A DNA stretch of 64,000 nt from Empedobacter brevis_A (GTDB lineage Bacteria; Bacteroidota; Bacteroidia; Flavobacteriales; Weeksellaceae): contig NZ_CBCPHV010000008.1 of NCBI RefSeq assembly GCF_965118635.1, forward strand, positions 42,433 to 106,432. Reading direction: 5' to 3'. The position numbers were made by a program, and so were the translations under genes. Below are positions 17,433 through 26,520 of the stretch, piece after piece; the first letter of the stretch is position 1; the number at the start of each line of letters is the position of its first letter. The notes beneath the pieces were generated by a model that had not been told where the DNA came from, did not search any database, and was given only the letters and a program-made list of their open reading frames with translations.

Positions 17433-18848
17433 ATGGATTGTATTTCAGTATTTGATATGCTCAAAATTGGCGTAGGCCCTTCAAGTTCTCATACTTTAGG
17501 TCCTTGGCGTGCTGCAGAAGCTTTCTTGAAAGAATTAGAAGCTGCATCTATTTTTGATAAAATTACTCGAGTTCGTGTAGATTTATACGGTTCTTTATCT
17601 TTAACAGGAAAAGGACATGCTACAGATTATGCAGTAATGTTAGGACTAAGTGGAGCTGATCCTGAGTATATTCCTATTGATGATATTTCAACTATTATCA
17701 ATGCGATAAATACGGAGAAAAAATTAAATTTCGGAAACAGATTTTTAATTGAATTTGATCCTAAAACAGATATCATTTTCAATAGAGAATTTTTAGATTT
17801 TCATGCAAATGGAATGATGTTTACTGCTTTTTATGAAGACAAAGAATTTTCTTCAACATTTTTTTCAATAGGAGGAGGGTTCATTACAAAAGAAGACGAT
17901 AACACCACAAATACAGATGTTACTTGCGATTTTCCATATCAATTTAATACATCTGCAGAATTATTAGATTTTTGTACAAAAGAAAATAAATCTATTTCTG
18001 AAATTATGTTCGAAAATGAAAAAACTCTTCGAACAGAAGATGAAATTGATCACGAATTAATGCGTATTTGGAATACAATGTTAGAATGTATGTACATTGG
18101 TTGTCATACAGAAGGTACATTGCCAGGAGGATTAAATGTAAAACGTCGTGCTTTTGCTATGAATAAGAATTTGGTCGGATCAATACCTTATTCTAATCCA
18201 GAAGAATGGATTACATCAATCCGAAAAACCAAGGTCTATTTTCGTCAAATTCTAAAATGGGTAAGTTGTTTCGCCTTAGCTGTAAATGAAGTAAATGCTT
18301 CTTTGGGTAGAGTTGTAACAGCACCAACAAACGGAAGTGCGGGAGTTATACCAGCAATTTTAATGTATTATTTGGTTATCGAAAATCACAAAGCAGGTCC
18401 AAAAGAAATTAAACAATTCTTAACTACAGCAGGAGTAATTGGTTCTATTTTTAAAAAAGGAGCAACTATTTCAGCCGCAATGGGAGGTTGTCAAGCAGAG
18501 ATTGGTGTTTCTTCAGCTATGGCTGCAGGAGCTTTGTGCGAATTAATGGGAGGAACTCCAGCACAAGTTACTATTGCAGCAGAAATAGCAATGGAGCATC
18601 ATTTAGGTTTAACATGCGATCCGATTGGAGGTTTAGTACAAATTCCTTGTATAGAGCGAAACACAATGGGAGCGATTAAAGCGATAAATGCAGCCGAATT
18701 AGCATTAGACACAGATCCGTTAAATGTAAAAGTTCCGTTAGATAAAGTAGTAAATACAATGTGGGAAACTGCAAAAGATATGAATAATAAATACAAAGAA
18801 ACTTCCGAAGGAGGTTTGGCAATTGCTGTAAATATTGCAGATTGCTAG
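17433..18848 (+). CDS. sdaA: L-serine ammonia-lyase, iron-sulfur type, single chain
   Basis: This enzyme deaminates L-serine to pyruvate and ammonia with an oxygen-sensitive [4Fe-4S] cluster. It is the fused single-chain form of 471 residues, with the beta-type domain first (GVGPSSSHTLGPWRAA near residue 12) and the catalytic alpha domain second. The probable cluster cysteines are Cys353 (GGCQAE), Cys395 (LTCDPIGG) and Cys406 (IPCIERN); this 42- and 11-residue spacing fits the family. It is a single-gene unit with its own -7 box. Its Fe-S need ties it to the suf operon in the same window. Confidence 0.96.
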   Translation: MDCISVFDMLKIGVGPSSSHTLGPWRAAEAFLKELEAASIFDKITRVRVDLYGSLSLTGKGHATDYAVMLGLSGADPEYIPIDDISTIINAINTEKKLNFGNRFLIEFDPKTDIIFNREFLDFHANGMMFTAFYEDKEFSSTFFSIGGGFITKEDDNTTNTDVTCDFPYQFNTSAELLDFCTKENKSISEIMFENEKTLRTEDEIDHELMRIWNTMLECMYIGCHTEGTLPGGLNVKRRAFAMNKNLVGSIPYSNPEEWITSIRKTKVYFRQILKWVSCFALAVNEVNASLGRVVTAPTNGSAGVIPAILMYYLVIENHKAGPKEIKQFLTTAGVIGSIFKKGATISAAMGGCQAEIGVSSAMAAGALCELMGGTPAQVTIAAEIAMEHHLGLTCDPIGGLVQIPCIERNTMGAIKAINAAELALDTDPLNVKVPLDKVVNTMWETAKDMNNKYKETSEGGLAIAVNIADC

Positions 18849-18912
18849 TAATGTATTTATTATCAATGTGAAAAACATTATATGTGTTAATTGTAAGGAT
18901 TATGAATGTGTG

Positions 18913-18943
18913 TTGTGTATTTCAAAAATAATCCTTACCTTTG
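18913..18943 (+). promoter_or_regulatory. Promoter of the DEAD-box helicase gene
   Basis: TTG at 18913-18915, a 20-base spacer, and TACCTTTG at 18936-18943 match the Bacteroidetes -33/-7 pattern. The start codon is about 170 bases further on, so the mRNA carries a long untranslated leader. Confidence 0.75.
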
Positions 18944-18949
18944 CACAGC

Positions 18950-19112
18950 CTTTTAGAGTTAAGGTACGGATGTTAAAGAATATTCATTTAGGGATTTTTT
19001 AGGCTGCTCAGCCATTTAATTTTATTCTTTCATATCTGTTGGTTAAATAATTTAAAATAAAACCGTGATATGAAATATAAATGAATTTCATTATCTCGGT
19101 ATCGTATCTAAC
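18950..19112 (+). promoter_or_regulatory. Long structured 5' leader of the DEAD-box helicase mRNA
   Basis: About 160 untranslated bases follow the promoter. A hairpin just before the start codon spans 19063-19099: CCG-GATA-TGAAAT pairs with ATTTCA-TATC-CGG, with one mismatch and one bulge. Upstream, GGCTGCTCAGCC at 19002-19013 is a short GC-rich self-complementary element, rare in this AT-rich DNA. Cold-inducible helicase genes often have such leaders for thermo- or auto-regulation. No known riboswitch class is recognised. The folds were found by eye. Confidence 0.5.
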
Positions 19113-20984
19113 ATGATTACATTCAAAGAATTAGGACTTCAAGAAGAGATCCTAACTGCAATTGAGAAAATGGGCTTCGTTAACCCTTCTCCAATTCAAG
19201 AAAAAGCTATTCCTCAAATCCTTTCATCAGATCAAGATGTTATTGCATTGGCGCAAACAGGAACAGGAAAAACTGCAGCATTTGGACTTCCGGTTTTAAA
19301 TCAATTAGACAATAATTCAAAATCAGTACAAGCAATTATTTTGTGCCCTACTCGTGAATTATGTTTACAAATTGCTAAAGAATTAGAATCTTTTTCTGCA
19401 GATATGCGTGGAGTACGTGTACAGGCAGTTTACGGTGGTGCTGACATCGTTAAACAAATTAGAGGATTAAAAGATAATCCACAAATCGTTGTAGGAACAC
19501 CAGGTCGTACAATGGATTTAATAAAACGTGGTGCATTAAAAATTAATGACATTACATGGACAGTTTTAGATGAAGCAGATGAAATGCTGAACATGGGATT
19601 CCGTGACGAAATTGATTCTATTTTAGAAACTACTCCAGAAGAGAAACAAACTTTATTATTCTCAGCTACAATGCCTTCAGAGGTTCGTCGTATCGCTTCA
19701 GAATATATGCACAATCCAGTTGAGATTGCTGTAAGTAAAGTAAATACTGCATCAAAAAATATCGAACATCACGTTTATTTAGTACGTTCTTCTGATCGTT
19801 ACTTAGCTTTAAAACGTTTGGCCGATTATTACCCAAATATTTATGGTATCGTTTTCTGTAGAACTCGCCGTGAAGCGAAAGATATTGCAGATAAATTGAT
19901 GCAAGATGGTTACAATGCTGATGCATTACACGGAGATTTATCACAATCACAACGTGATCACGTGATGGAAAAATTCCGTAACCAAAATATTCAAATCCTT
20001 GTTGCAACAGACGTTGCTGCTCGTGGTATCGACGTAAATGAGTTAACACATGTTATCAACTTCAATTTACCAGATGATCCAGAAGTTTATGTTCACCGTT
20101 CAGGAAGAACAGGACGTGCAGGTAACAAAGGGATTTCTATTATTATTTCAGGAGGACGTGAAGCTCGTAAAATTAGAGATTTAGAAAAATTAATCGCTTC
20201 TAAAATTGAGCCGAAAAATGTTCCAACTGGAGCAGAAATCTGTGAAAAACGTTTAATTTCTTTAATTGACAAAATCGAAAATATTGATGTTGATGAAGAA
20301 TTAATTGAACCTTACATGGAAACTGTAAACGAAAAATTGGCAAACTTAGATCGTGACGATTTATTGAAACGTTTCATGACAGTTGAGTTCAATTCTTTCT
20401 TAGAATATTATAAAAACACCAAAGATATTTCATCTGAAGGAGAACGTGGTGATAGAGGAGATCGTTCTTCTAATCGTCGCGGAGGAAGAGATTTCTCTCG
20501 TTTCTTCATCAATATTGGGCAAAAACATAACTTACGTGTTCCGAATTTAATTGGTTTAATCAATGAACAAACGCGTAACCGTAATATCGAAATAGGAAAA
20601 ATTGAAATTTTACGTAATTTCTCTTTCTTCGAAGTTGATACTCAGTTTGAATCATTAGTACTTGAGTCTTTCAAAAATGCTCAACGTGATGGTGTTGATT
20701 TAGATGTTCAAATCTCAAAACCAGAACCAAGACGTGGTGATGGAGAACGTCGTGGAGGAGATCGCCGTCGTAATGGAGGAGATTCTCGTGGACGTGGTTA
20801 TAACAGCCGTAGAGATAATGATCGCGAAAGAAGTGGTGGTTATCGCGGTGGAGATCGTGACAAAGGAGGATATCGTGGTGGAGACCGTGATCGTGATAGC
20901 CGTGACACTAGAGGCGGAGATCGTGGTGGTTACCGTGGTGGAGACCGTAACAGAACAGGAAATTCAAGAAGAGGTAGAGATTAA
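19113..20984 (+). CDS. DEAD-box ATP-dependent RNA helicase with DbpA-like domain and RGG tail
   Basis: A 623-residue cytoplasmic RNA helicase of the DeaD/CsdA type. Q motif: FVNPSPIQEKAIPQIL. Motif I: AQTGTGKTAAFG near residue 47. Motif II: LDEADEML. Motif III: SAT. Motif VI: HRSGRTGRAG near residue 329. A DbpA-like RNA-binding domain follows at about residues 465-535 (FFINIGQKHNLRVPNLIGLI). The last 80 residues are an Arg/Gly-rich tail with repeated YRGGDRD units, which binds RNA and can promote condensation. It probably remodels mRNA and ribosomal RNA, often at low temperature. A long leader and own promoter precede it. Confidence 0.95.
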   Translation: MITFKELGLQEEILTAIEKMGFVNPSPIQEKAIPQILSSDQDVIALAQTGTGKTAAFGLPVLNQLDNNSKSVQAIILCPTRELCLQIAKELESFSADMRGVRVQAVYGGADIVKQIRGLKDNPQIVVGTPGRTMDLIKRGALKINDITWTVLDEADEMLNMGFRDEIDSILETTPEEKQTLLFSATMPSEVRRIASEYMHNPVEIAVSKVNTASKNIEHHVYLVRSSDRYLALKRLADYYPNIYGIVFCRTRREAKDIADKLMQDGYNADALHGDLSQSQRDHVMEKFRNQNIQILVATDVAARGIDVNELTHVINFNLPDDPEVYVHRSGRTGRAGNKGISIIISGGREARKIRDLEKLIASKIEPKNVPTGAEICEKRLISLIDKIENIDVDEELIEPYMETVNEKLANLDRDDLLKRFMTVEFNSFLEYYKNTKDISSEGERGDRGDRSSNRRGGRDFSRFFINIGQKHNLRVPNLIGLINEQTRNRNIEIGKIEILRNFSFFEVDTQFESLVLESFKNAQRDGVDLDVQISKPEPRRGDGERRGGDRRRNGGDSRGRGYNSRRDNDRERSGGYRGGDRDKGGYRGGDRDRDSRDTRGGDRGGYRGGDRNRTGNSRRGRD

Positions 20985-21006
20985 TCTGCTTCTACTTAAT
21001 AGAAAT

Positions 21007-21038
21007 AAAAAGGATGATTTAATTAAATCATCCTTTTT
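21007..21038 (+). terminator. Intrinsic terminator of the helicase gene
   Basis: Perfect stem AAAAAGGATGATTT / AAATCATCCTTTTT with loop AATT and a T-run. It lies 22 bases after the helicase stop codon. Confidence 0.9.
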
Positions 21039-21099
21039 TTATTACTGAAAATTTATGTTTGAATAAATAAATTTTTATATTTATTTAAAACACAAATAA

Positions 21100-22797
21100 A
21101 TGACAGTACAAGAATTATTTAACTCTATTCGATCATCCATCGAAGAAGAAGACTATGAACGATTAAAAGCAATTAAAATTTTCAAGCCAGAAAAGTTTAA
21201 TTGGGTAAGAGATATTTTCGAACCTTATAATGTAAATCAACTCGGTAAGCAGAAAGGGTTAATTTGCAAGTACAATAATGAAAGAGAAGATTATACTTTT
21301 CAAGATTTAGCCGATAAATACAATCAATTCTTAAACTATTTAAGAAGCAAAGGAATTGTACAAGGAGATAAAATGTTTTCTCAAGTTCCATTATTACCAA
21401 TTACTTGGATAGGTTATTTAGCTGCTATTAAAGGAGGTTTAATTGTTATTCCAGCAGCCACAACTTTAGAAGTGAGAGATCTTACATTTAGATTCGAATC
21501 TTCTTTTCCAGAAGTTGTTTTGGCAGATCAAGCGAATGCATCAAAAATAGATGAAGCAGAGGCAAAGTTTGATAAAAAAATTACAATAAAACTAATCACA
21601 GAAGGAGAAAGAAAAGGGTGGATTAGCATTAATGAATTATGGAATGAGTCTATTGAAGCAGAAGCAGCAGATACAAAACCAGATGATGATTTATTTTACT
21701 TCTTTACTTCAGGTACAACAGGAATGCCGAAAGTCGTTGTGCATACACATTACACATATCCATTAGGAGGTTTTACAACTGCATCTTGGGTTGGAATGAA
21801 AAAAGGCGATTTACATTACAATATTTCTCAACCAGGCTGGGCAAAATTCTTTTGGAGTAGTTTCTTTGCTCCATGGAATATGGGCGCTACAATTTTGGGT
21901 TATCATGCAGATAAATTTGTGCCAAAAGAACAATTACAAACCATTCAAGATTTAGAAGTAACAACTTTTTGTGCTCCTCCGACAGCTTTTCGTGTATTAA
22001 TCCTGGAGGATTTGAAAAGCTATCAGTTCAAACTTCGACAATGTGTTGCTGCAGGAGAACCTTTGAATCCAGAAATTATTGATGTTTGGAAAGAAGGAAC
22101 AGGAATTACGATTCGCGATGGATATGGACAATCAGAGTCTACAGCAATGATCGTAAATTTACCCAATGAGATTATAAAGTATGGTTCAATGGGAAAACCT
22201 ACTTTTTTGTACGATATTGTAATTGCAGATGAAAATGGGAATTTTGTTCAAGATTGTGAAGAAGGAAATATTTGTGTAGTACATAATGAAGAGACGATTA
22301 ATGGCATTTTTAAAACCTATTTGATTCAAAAAGATAAAATAGCAACAGTTTTTAAACATGGTTTATATTATACAGGTGACAAAGCCTATAAAGATGAAGA
22401 TGGATATATTTGGTTTGTTGGACGTGATGATGATGTGATAAAAGCGTCTGATTTTCGAGTTGGACCTTTTGAGGTTGAAAGTGCTTTATTAGAACACGAT
22501 GCAATTATGGAAGCTGCTGTTGTTGCGAGTCCTCATGATTTACGGAATAATGCTATAAAAGCTTTTGTTATTTTAAAACCAGGTTATGAGATGTCTGAAG
22601 AATTAGCACAAGATATCTTTAGATATACAGAAAAACATTTGGCGCGTTATAAGATTCCACGTATAATACAATTTGTAGAAAGTTTACCAAAAACAATTTC
22701 TGGAAAAATCCGTCGTGTAGAACTGCGCAATCAAGAAGCAATTGACAAAAAGAATAAAACAATATTATCTAATGAATATTTTTATGAAAAATATTAG
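21100..22797 (+). CDS. AMP-dependent acyl-CoA synthetase (acetyl/medium-chain type)
   Basis: A 565-residue adenylate-forming enzyme that activates a carboxylic acid with ATP and joins it to CoA. Motifs: YFFTSGTTGMPKVVVHTH (phosphate-binding loop, near residue 203), DGYGQSEST (A5), YTGDKAYKDEDGYIWFVGRDDD (A7/A8 hinge) and the C-terminal catalytic lysine in KTISGKIRRVELR. Length and motifs are closest to the ACSM/acetyl-CoA synthetase-like group. The exact substrate, acetate, propionate or a medium-chain acid, cannot be fixed. It is flanked by terminators on both sides, so it is monocistronic. Confidence 0.92.
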   Translation: MTVQELFNSIRSSIEEEDYERLKAIKIFKPEKFNWVRDIFEPYNVNQLGKQKGLICKYNNEREDYTFQDLADKYNQFLNYLRSKGIVQGDKMFSQVPLLPITWIGYLAAIKGGLIVIPAATTLEVRDLTFRFESSFPEVVLADQANASKIDEAEAKFDKKITIKLITEGERKGWISINELWNESIEAEAADTKPDDDLFYFFTSGTTGMPKVVVHTHYTYPLGGFTTASWVGMKKGDLHYNISQPGWAKFFWSSFFAPWNMGATILGYHADKFVPKEQLQTIQDLEVTTFCAPPTAFRVLILEDLKSYQFKLRQCVAAGEPLNPEIIDVWKEGTGITIRDGYGQSESTAMIVNLPNEIIKYGSMGKPTFLYDIVIADENGNFVQDCEEGNICVVHNEETINGIFKTYLIQKDKIATVFKHGLYYTGDKAYKDEDGYIWFVGRDDDVIKASDFRVGPFEVESALLEHDAIMEAAVVASPHDLRNNAIKAFVILKPGYEMSEELAQDIFRYTEKHLARYKIPRIIQFVESLPKTISGKIRRVELRNQEAIDKKNKTILSNEYFYEKY

Positions 22798-22820
22798 ATG
22801 AGTTTAGAATTAACACATAA

Positions 22821-22848
22821 AAAAACCACTTCAATTGAAGTGGTTTTT
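22821..22848. terminator. Bidirectional intrinsic terminator
   Basis: The 28-base perfect palindrome AAAAACCACTTCAA / TTGAAGTGGTTTTT is flanked by T-runs on both strands. It separates the convergent acyl-CoA synthetase gene and the holin-like cluster. Confidence 0.9.
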
Positions 22849-22870
22849 TTATTATTATCAAATAATTATT

Positions 22871-23197
22871 TTATAATTTTTCCTCGATATACTCCTGAAT
22901 TTTACTCGTAATAATCGGAACTGCTATCATAATCAATCCAGAGATTAAAATTTTTGTAAATCCCTTCATAGGATATTTTTTAGAAGCTTTGTCTCCAGCC
23001 CAATTTAAAGCATTTTCAACTCTCGATGATGTAAAACTAGAATCAGATTGTAAATTTTTAACAACATTAAATGCTTTATTAACAAATGAATTTTCATGCT
23101 TATTTTCAGCAACTTTCATTTGCAGCTTTAGTTTACGTTTTGCCATTCGCAAATCGTCTAAATTCTTTATAGCATTTGTTTGTCCTTTATTATTCAT
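22871..23197 (-). CDS. Small membrane-associated protein, third gene of holin-like/YtxH cluster
   Basis: A 108-residue protein with a basic, helical N-terminal half (LDDLRMAKRKLKLQMKVAENK) and one hydrophobic segment near the C-terminus (ILISGLIMIAVPIITS). I do not recognise a named family. The frame is open further upstream, but ATG at 23197 overlaps the preceding holin-like gene by 8 bases, a normal coupled arrangement, and avoids a Met/Lys/Thr-rich artefact at the N-terminus. Context suggests an envelope-associated stress protein working with its two upstream neighbours. Confidence 0.8.
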   Translation of the reverse strand: MNNKGQTNAIKNLDDLRMAKRKLKLQMKVAENKHENSFVNKAFNVVKNLQSDSSFTSSRVENALNWAGDKASKKYPMKGFTKILISGLIMIAVPIITSKIQEYIEEKL

Positions 23198-23540
23198 CGT
23201 CGTCATCTTCATCATCATCTTGGTTAGACATTGCTTCCATTGCATTTTCTATTGTAATATTTACAATAAACAATTTTAATTTCTTTCTAAATAAAATAGA
23301 CAGAACCATCATCAAAAGATAAATTCCAGTTACTGCAAGGAAACCTAATCCTGTATTATCAAAATAACTTCCTAAAATAAATCCTAATGCCAAACTCCCT
23401 AATAATACTAAAAACAAAGAAAATACGGCAATGATTAACACGTAAATACCGCTAGCTAACATGTTACTCAACGAATCTACGAGATCATATTTTGCTAAAG
23501 TAATTCTATTGTTAATATAAATTTTTAGTTCATTAAACAT
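23190..23540 (-). CDS. Putative phage-holin-superfamily (Holin-X/DUF1469-like) membrane protein
   Basis: A 116-residue protein with two transmembrane helices (about residues 27-55 and 65-88) after an amphipathic N-terminus (MFNELKIYINNRITLAKYDLVD). It ends in an unusual run of acidic residues (NQDDDEDDDDE). The layout fits the Holin-X superfamily, which despite its name is common in non-phage envelope stress clusters beside YtxH proteins, as here. The acidic tail is encoded where the next gene starts (8-base overlap). No lysis gene is near, so a lytic function is unlikely. Confidence 0.8.
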   Translation of the reverse strand: MFNELKIYINNRITLAKYDLVDSLSNMLASGIYVLIIAVFSLFLVLLGSLALGFILGSYFDNTGLGFLAVTGIYLLMMVLSILFRKKLKLFIVNITIENAMEAMSNQDDDEDDDDE

Positions 23541-23603
23541 AAAACTGATTTATTTCAGACAAAGTTAATTATAAATTTTAAGGAATATTGTATTTTGTTA
23601 AAA

Positions 23604-23963
23604 CTAAACTCCTACGTTTTCTTGGAATTCGTCTTTTAAATCTTCTTTAGTTTGATTTGCTTTAGATTTTAAATCTTTTCCAGCTTCTTTTGCTTTTGAA
23701 ACAAACTCGTCTTTTTGTTCAGCCAATTTAGCTTTAACTTCTTCTAATTTAGCTTCTAATTCTTTTTTAGTTTTTTTCGCTTTGTCAGAAAAATCATTCG
23801 CATATTTATCAAGCTCTTTTTTGTATTTATCAGCTTCTTTTTTTAATTTTTTGCGTGTGTCTTTTCCAGATTCTGGTGCATATAATAATCCTACTACTGC
23901 TCCGATTGCTGTTCCGATTGCTAAACCTGCCAATAATTTAGTTGCATTATTTAATTTACTCAT
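23604..23963 (-). CDS. YtxH domain-containing protein
   Basis: A 119-residue YtxH-family protein. The N-terminal glycine-rich membrane helix (LLAGLAIGTAIGAVVGLLYAPESG, whose APESG end is a family hallmark) is followed by a long Lys/Glu/Asp-rich coiled-coil or LEA-like tail from about residue 35. YtxH proteins are general-stress or desiccation-related in other bacteria; their molecular role is unknown. It is the first gene of a leftward three-gene cluster with the holin-like protein, 63 bases apart. Confidence 0.88.
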   Translation of the reverse strand: MSKLNNATKLLAGLAIGTAIGAVVGLLYAPESGKDTRKKLKKEADKYKKELDKYANDFSDKAKKTKKELEAKLEEVKAKLAEQKDEFVSKAKEAGKDLKSKANQTKEDLKDEFQENVGV

Positions 23964-24063
23964 AATAAAGTTTTTTTTGAGATTAAACGTTTTTTATATT
24001 TACACTCTAAAATTACAAAAACAATACCAAAAAAATCAAATGAAATTTAAAAAATTACAATAA

Positions 24064-25266
24064 ATGTTAACATTGTCTCAAAAATCACAAAATATGCCAG
24101 CTTCTCCAATCAGAAAGTTGGTGCCATATGCTGATGAAGCAAAGAAAAGAGGAACTAAAGTTTATCACTTAAACATTGGACAACCTGATATTGAGTCGCC
24201 AAAGGCTGTTTTAGATGGATTGAAAAATTTTCCTTCTAAGATTATTTCTTATACACATTCAGAAGGAACATTGGAATATCGTCAAGCATTGACGGATTAT
24301 TATAAAAATCGTGGAATAAAATTAACGCCGGAAAATTTTATTGCAACTTTAGGTGGTTCTGAAGCTTTATTATTTATTTTCGGAATTATTGCAAATCCAG
24401 GTGATGAAATTATTATTCCAGAACCTTTTTATGCGAATTACAACGGATTTACTTGTGAGAATGATGTAAATATAGTTCCTGTTCCATCAACAATAGAAAA
24501 TAATTTTGCTTTACCTGCTATTGAAGAGTTTGCAAAAAAAATTACAGATAAAACTCGTGCAATTTTAATTTGTAATCCAGGAAATCCAACAGGTTATGTA
24601 TATTCGAAAGAAGAATTAAATCAATTGAAAGATTTAGTTTTAGAACATGATATCTACTTGATTGCAGATGAAGTTTATGCAGAGTATTTATATACAGAAG
24701 AAGAATTTACATCAGTTTTAAGTTTTCCAGAATTAAAAGATAATGCTATTGTAATTGATTCGGAATCTAAACGTTTTTCTTTATGTGGAGCACGTTCTGG
24801 AGCTTTGATTACGCGTAATGAGAAATTCTTGAAAGCAGCAATGTTGTATGCACAAGCGCGTTTAAGTCCTGTTGAAATTTCTCAATATATTGCAACTTTA
24901 GCACATAGAAATGTAGGAACATATTTCGAAGATTGTCGTACAGAATATTTAAAACGTCGCAATACATTAGTCGAAGGTTTGAAACAAATTCCAGGAGTTG
25001 TTTGTCCAAATCCAAAAGGAGCTTTCTATTGCATGGTTCAGTTGCCAGTAGATAGTGCAGAGAAATTTGCTATTTGGTTGTTAGAATCTTTCTCATCAAA
25101 TGGAGAAACAGTAATGTTAGCACCAGGAGCAGGATTTTATTCAACACCAAATTCAGGAATTCAAGAAGTTCGTTTGGCTTATGTTCTTAAAGAAGAAGAT
25201 TTAGTTCGTTCTGTCGAATTATTGAAAGAAGCTTTAGAAAAATATCCAGGAACAATTAGATCATAA
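24064..25266 (+). CDS. PLP-dependent aminotransferase, class I fold
   Basis: A 400-residue fold-type I aminotransferase. Motifs are LNIGQPDIESP near the N-terminus, NPGNPTGYVYS (cofactor-binding Asn), DEVYAEY and the PLP-lysine region SESKRFSLCGARSG near residue 237. An arginine for substrate carboxylate binding lies in VRLAY near the C-terminus. It resembles aspartate/aromatic aminotransferases, but the amino-acid substrate is not resolvable. It begins 100 bases from the divergent YtxH gene and is followed by murB after 13 bases, so these two are co-transcribed. Confidence 0.93.
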   Translation: MLTLSQKSQNMPASPIRKLVPYADEAKKRGTKVYHLNIGQPDIESPKAVLDGLKNFPSKIISYTHSEGTLEYRQALTDYYKNRGIKLTPENFIATLGGSEALLFIFGIIANPGDEIIIPEPFYANYNGFTCENDVNIVPVPSTIENNFALPAIEEFAKKITDKTRAILICNPGNPTGYVYSKEELNQLKDLVLEHDIYLIADEVYAEYLYTEEEFTSVLSFPELKDNAIVIDSESKRFSLCGARSGALITRNEKFLKAAMLYAQARLSPVEISQYIATLAHRNVGTYFEDCRTEYLKRRNTLVEGLKQIPGVVCPNPKGAFYCMVQLPVDSAEKFAIWLLESFSSNGETVMLAPGAGFYSTPNSGIQEVRLAYVLKEEDLVRSVELLKEALEKYPGTIRS

Positions 25267-25279
25267 GAAAAATAGGAAG

Positions 25280-26299
25280 ATGGAAATCATCGAAAATTAT
25301 TCATTAAAATTATATAACACATTCGGAATAGATGCGAAAGCAAAATACTTTGCAGACGTAGCAACTATTCAAGATTTGCGAAAAGTTTTGGTTTTTCGTC
25401 GTCAAAAAGATTTACCTATTTTATTTATTGGTGGAGGAAGTAATATGCTTTTTGTTGACGATTTTCCAGGAATTGTGTTAAAATTGAACTTGAAAGGAAT
25501 TGAAATCATCAATGAAGATGATGATTTTGTATATGTAAAAACGCAAGGAAGTGAGAATTGGCACAACTTTGTAGAATGGACATTGCAGAATGATTTTGGA
25601 GGATTAGAAAATCTTTCATTGATTCCTGGAAATGTAGGAACGGCTCCGATGCAAAATATTGGTGCATATGGTGTTGAGGTTAAAGATTATATTGAAGAAG
25701 TTCAAACCTTAGAATTAGAAACAGGAGAAGAGCGTACTTTTACAAACGAAGAATGTCATTTTGGTTATCGTGAATCTGTTTTCAAAAATGAGTTGAGAGG
25801 ACAATATGTTTTGGTAGCAGTTACATTCAAATTAACGAAAAAGAATCATCAACTTCATGTAGATTACGGCGCAATAAAATCCGAATTGGAGAAAGAAGAA
25901 ATTTTCGAACCTTCGATTCAAGAAATTAGTGCAGCTGTGATTAGAATTCGTCAAAGTAAATTACCAGATCCTTCGCAAATAGGAAATTCGGGAAGTTTCT
26001 TTAAAAATCCTGTAATTTCGATGGATGAATTTGTTGAAATTGAAAAACTTCATCCAGAAATTTCTCATTTCAAAACTGATTCAGGTGTAAAATTAGCCGC
26101 AGGTTGGCTAATAGAACATGCAGGTTGGAAAGGAAAACGTTTTGGTGATGCGGGTGTTCACGATAAACAAGCATTGGTTTTAGTGAATTATGGAAATGCA
26201 ACTGGACGAGAAATTTATGAATTATCTGAACGAATTATAGAAGATGTGAAAGCCAAATATGGTGTAACATTGGTTAGAGAAGTTAATATTATACAATAA
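25280..26299 (+). CDS. murB: UDP-N-acetylmuramate dehydrogenase MurB
   Basis: MurB reduces UDP-GlcNAc-enolpyruvate to UDP-MurNAc with NADPH and FAD, an essential step of peptidoglycan synthesis in the cytoplasm. Motifs are NTFGIDAKAKYFA at the start, ILFIGGGSNMLFVDDFPG (FAD binding), GLENLSLIPGNVGTAPMQNI, FGYRESVFK and GNSGSFFKNP (catalytic Ser). The length of 339 residues fits type I MurB. The N-terminal NTF pattern is typical. It lies 13 bases behind the aminotransferase and is closed by a terminator. Confidence 0.97.
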   Translation: MEIIENYSLKLYNTFGIDAKAKYFADVATIQDLRKVLVFRRQKDLPILFIGGGSNMLFVDDFPGIVLKLNLKGIEIINEDDDFVYVKTQGSENWHNFVEWTLQNDFGGLENLSLIPGNVGTAPMQNIGAYGVEVKDYIEEVQTLELETGEERTFTNEECHFGYRESVFKNELRGQYVLVAVTFKLTKKNHQLHVDYGAIKSELEKEEIFEPSIQEISAAVIRIRQSKLPDPSQIGNSGSFFKNPVISMDEFVEIEKLHPEISHFKTDSGVKLAAGWLIEHAGWKGKRFGDAGVHDKQALVLVNYGNATGREIYELSERIIEDVKAKYGVTLVREVNIIQ

Positions 26300-26302
26300 A
26301 TT

Positions 26303-26332
26303 AAATCCCGCTTTAGGCGGGATTTTTTTATT
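26303..26332 (+). terminator. Intrinsic terminator after murB
   Basis: GC-rich stem AAATCCCGC / GCGGGATTT with loop TTTAG, followed by a long T-run. It lies three bases after the murB stop codon. Confidence 0.92.
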
Positions 26333-26520
26333 TTTTATTTTTTTCATTTCAGAGTCAGAAGCTAAATAGTTTTTAAATACAAAATGAAGTTCTAGATTAT
26401 TCTATTAATTTTTCTTCAATTTGATTGCCTTTTCATTTAATGTGATAATTTTATGCATGCTATAACATTCAAAATTATATTATATTAGCAATAACCATAA
26501 AAAATCAAAATCACAAATAA

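Noticed and set aside
20704..21048. Forward ORF of 114 residues, Val/Ile/Glu-rich
   Set aside because: It is an alternative frame of the RGG-repeat tail of the helicase; the repeat composition explains the open frame.
22871..23963. Prophage remnant because of the holin-like name
   Set aside because: No phage structural, integrase or lysis gene is nearby; the YtxH neighbour and composition favour an envelope cluster.
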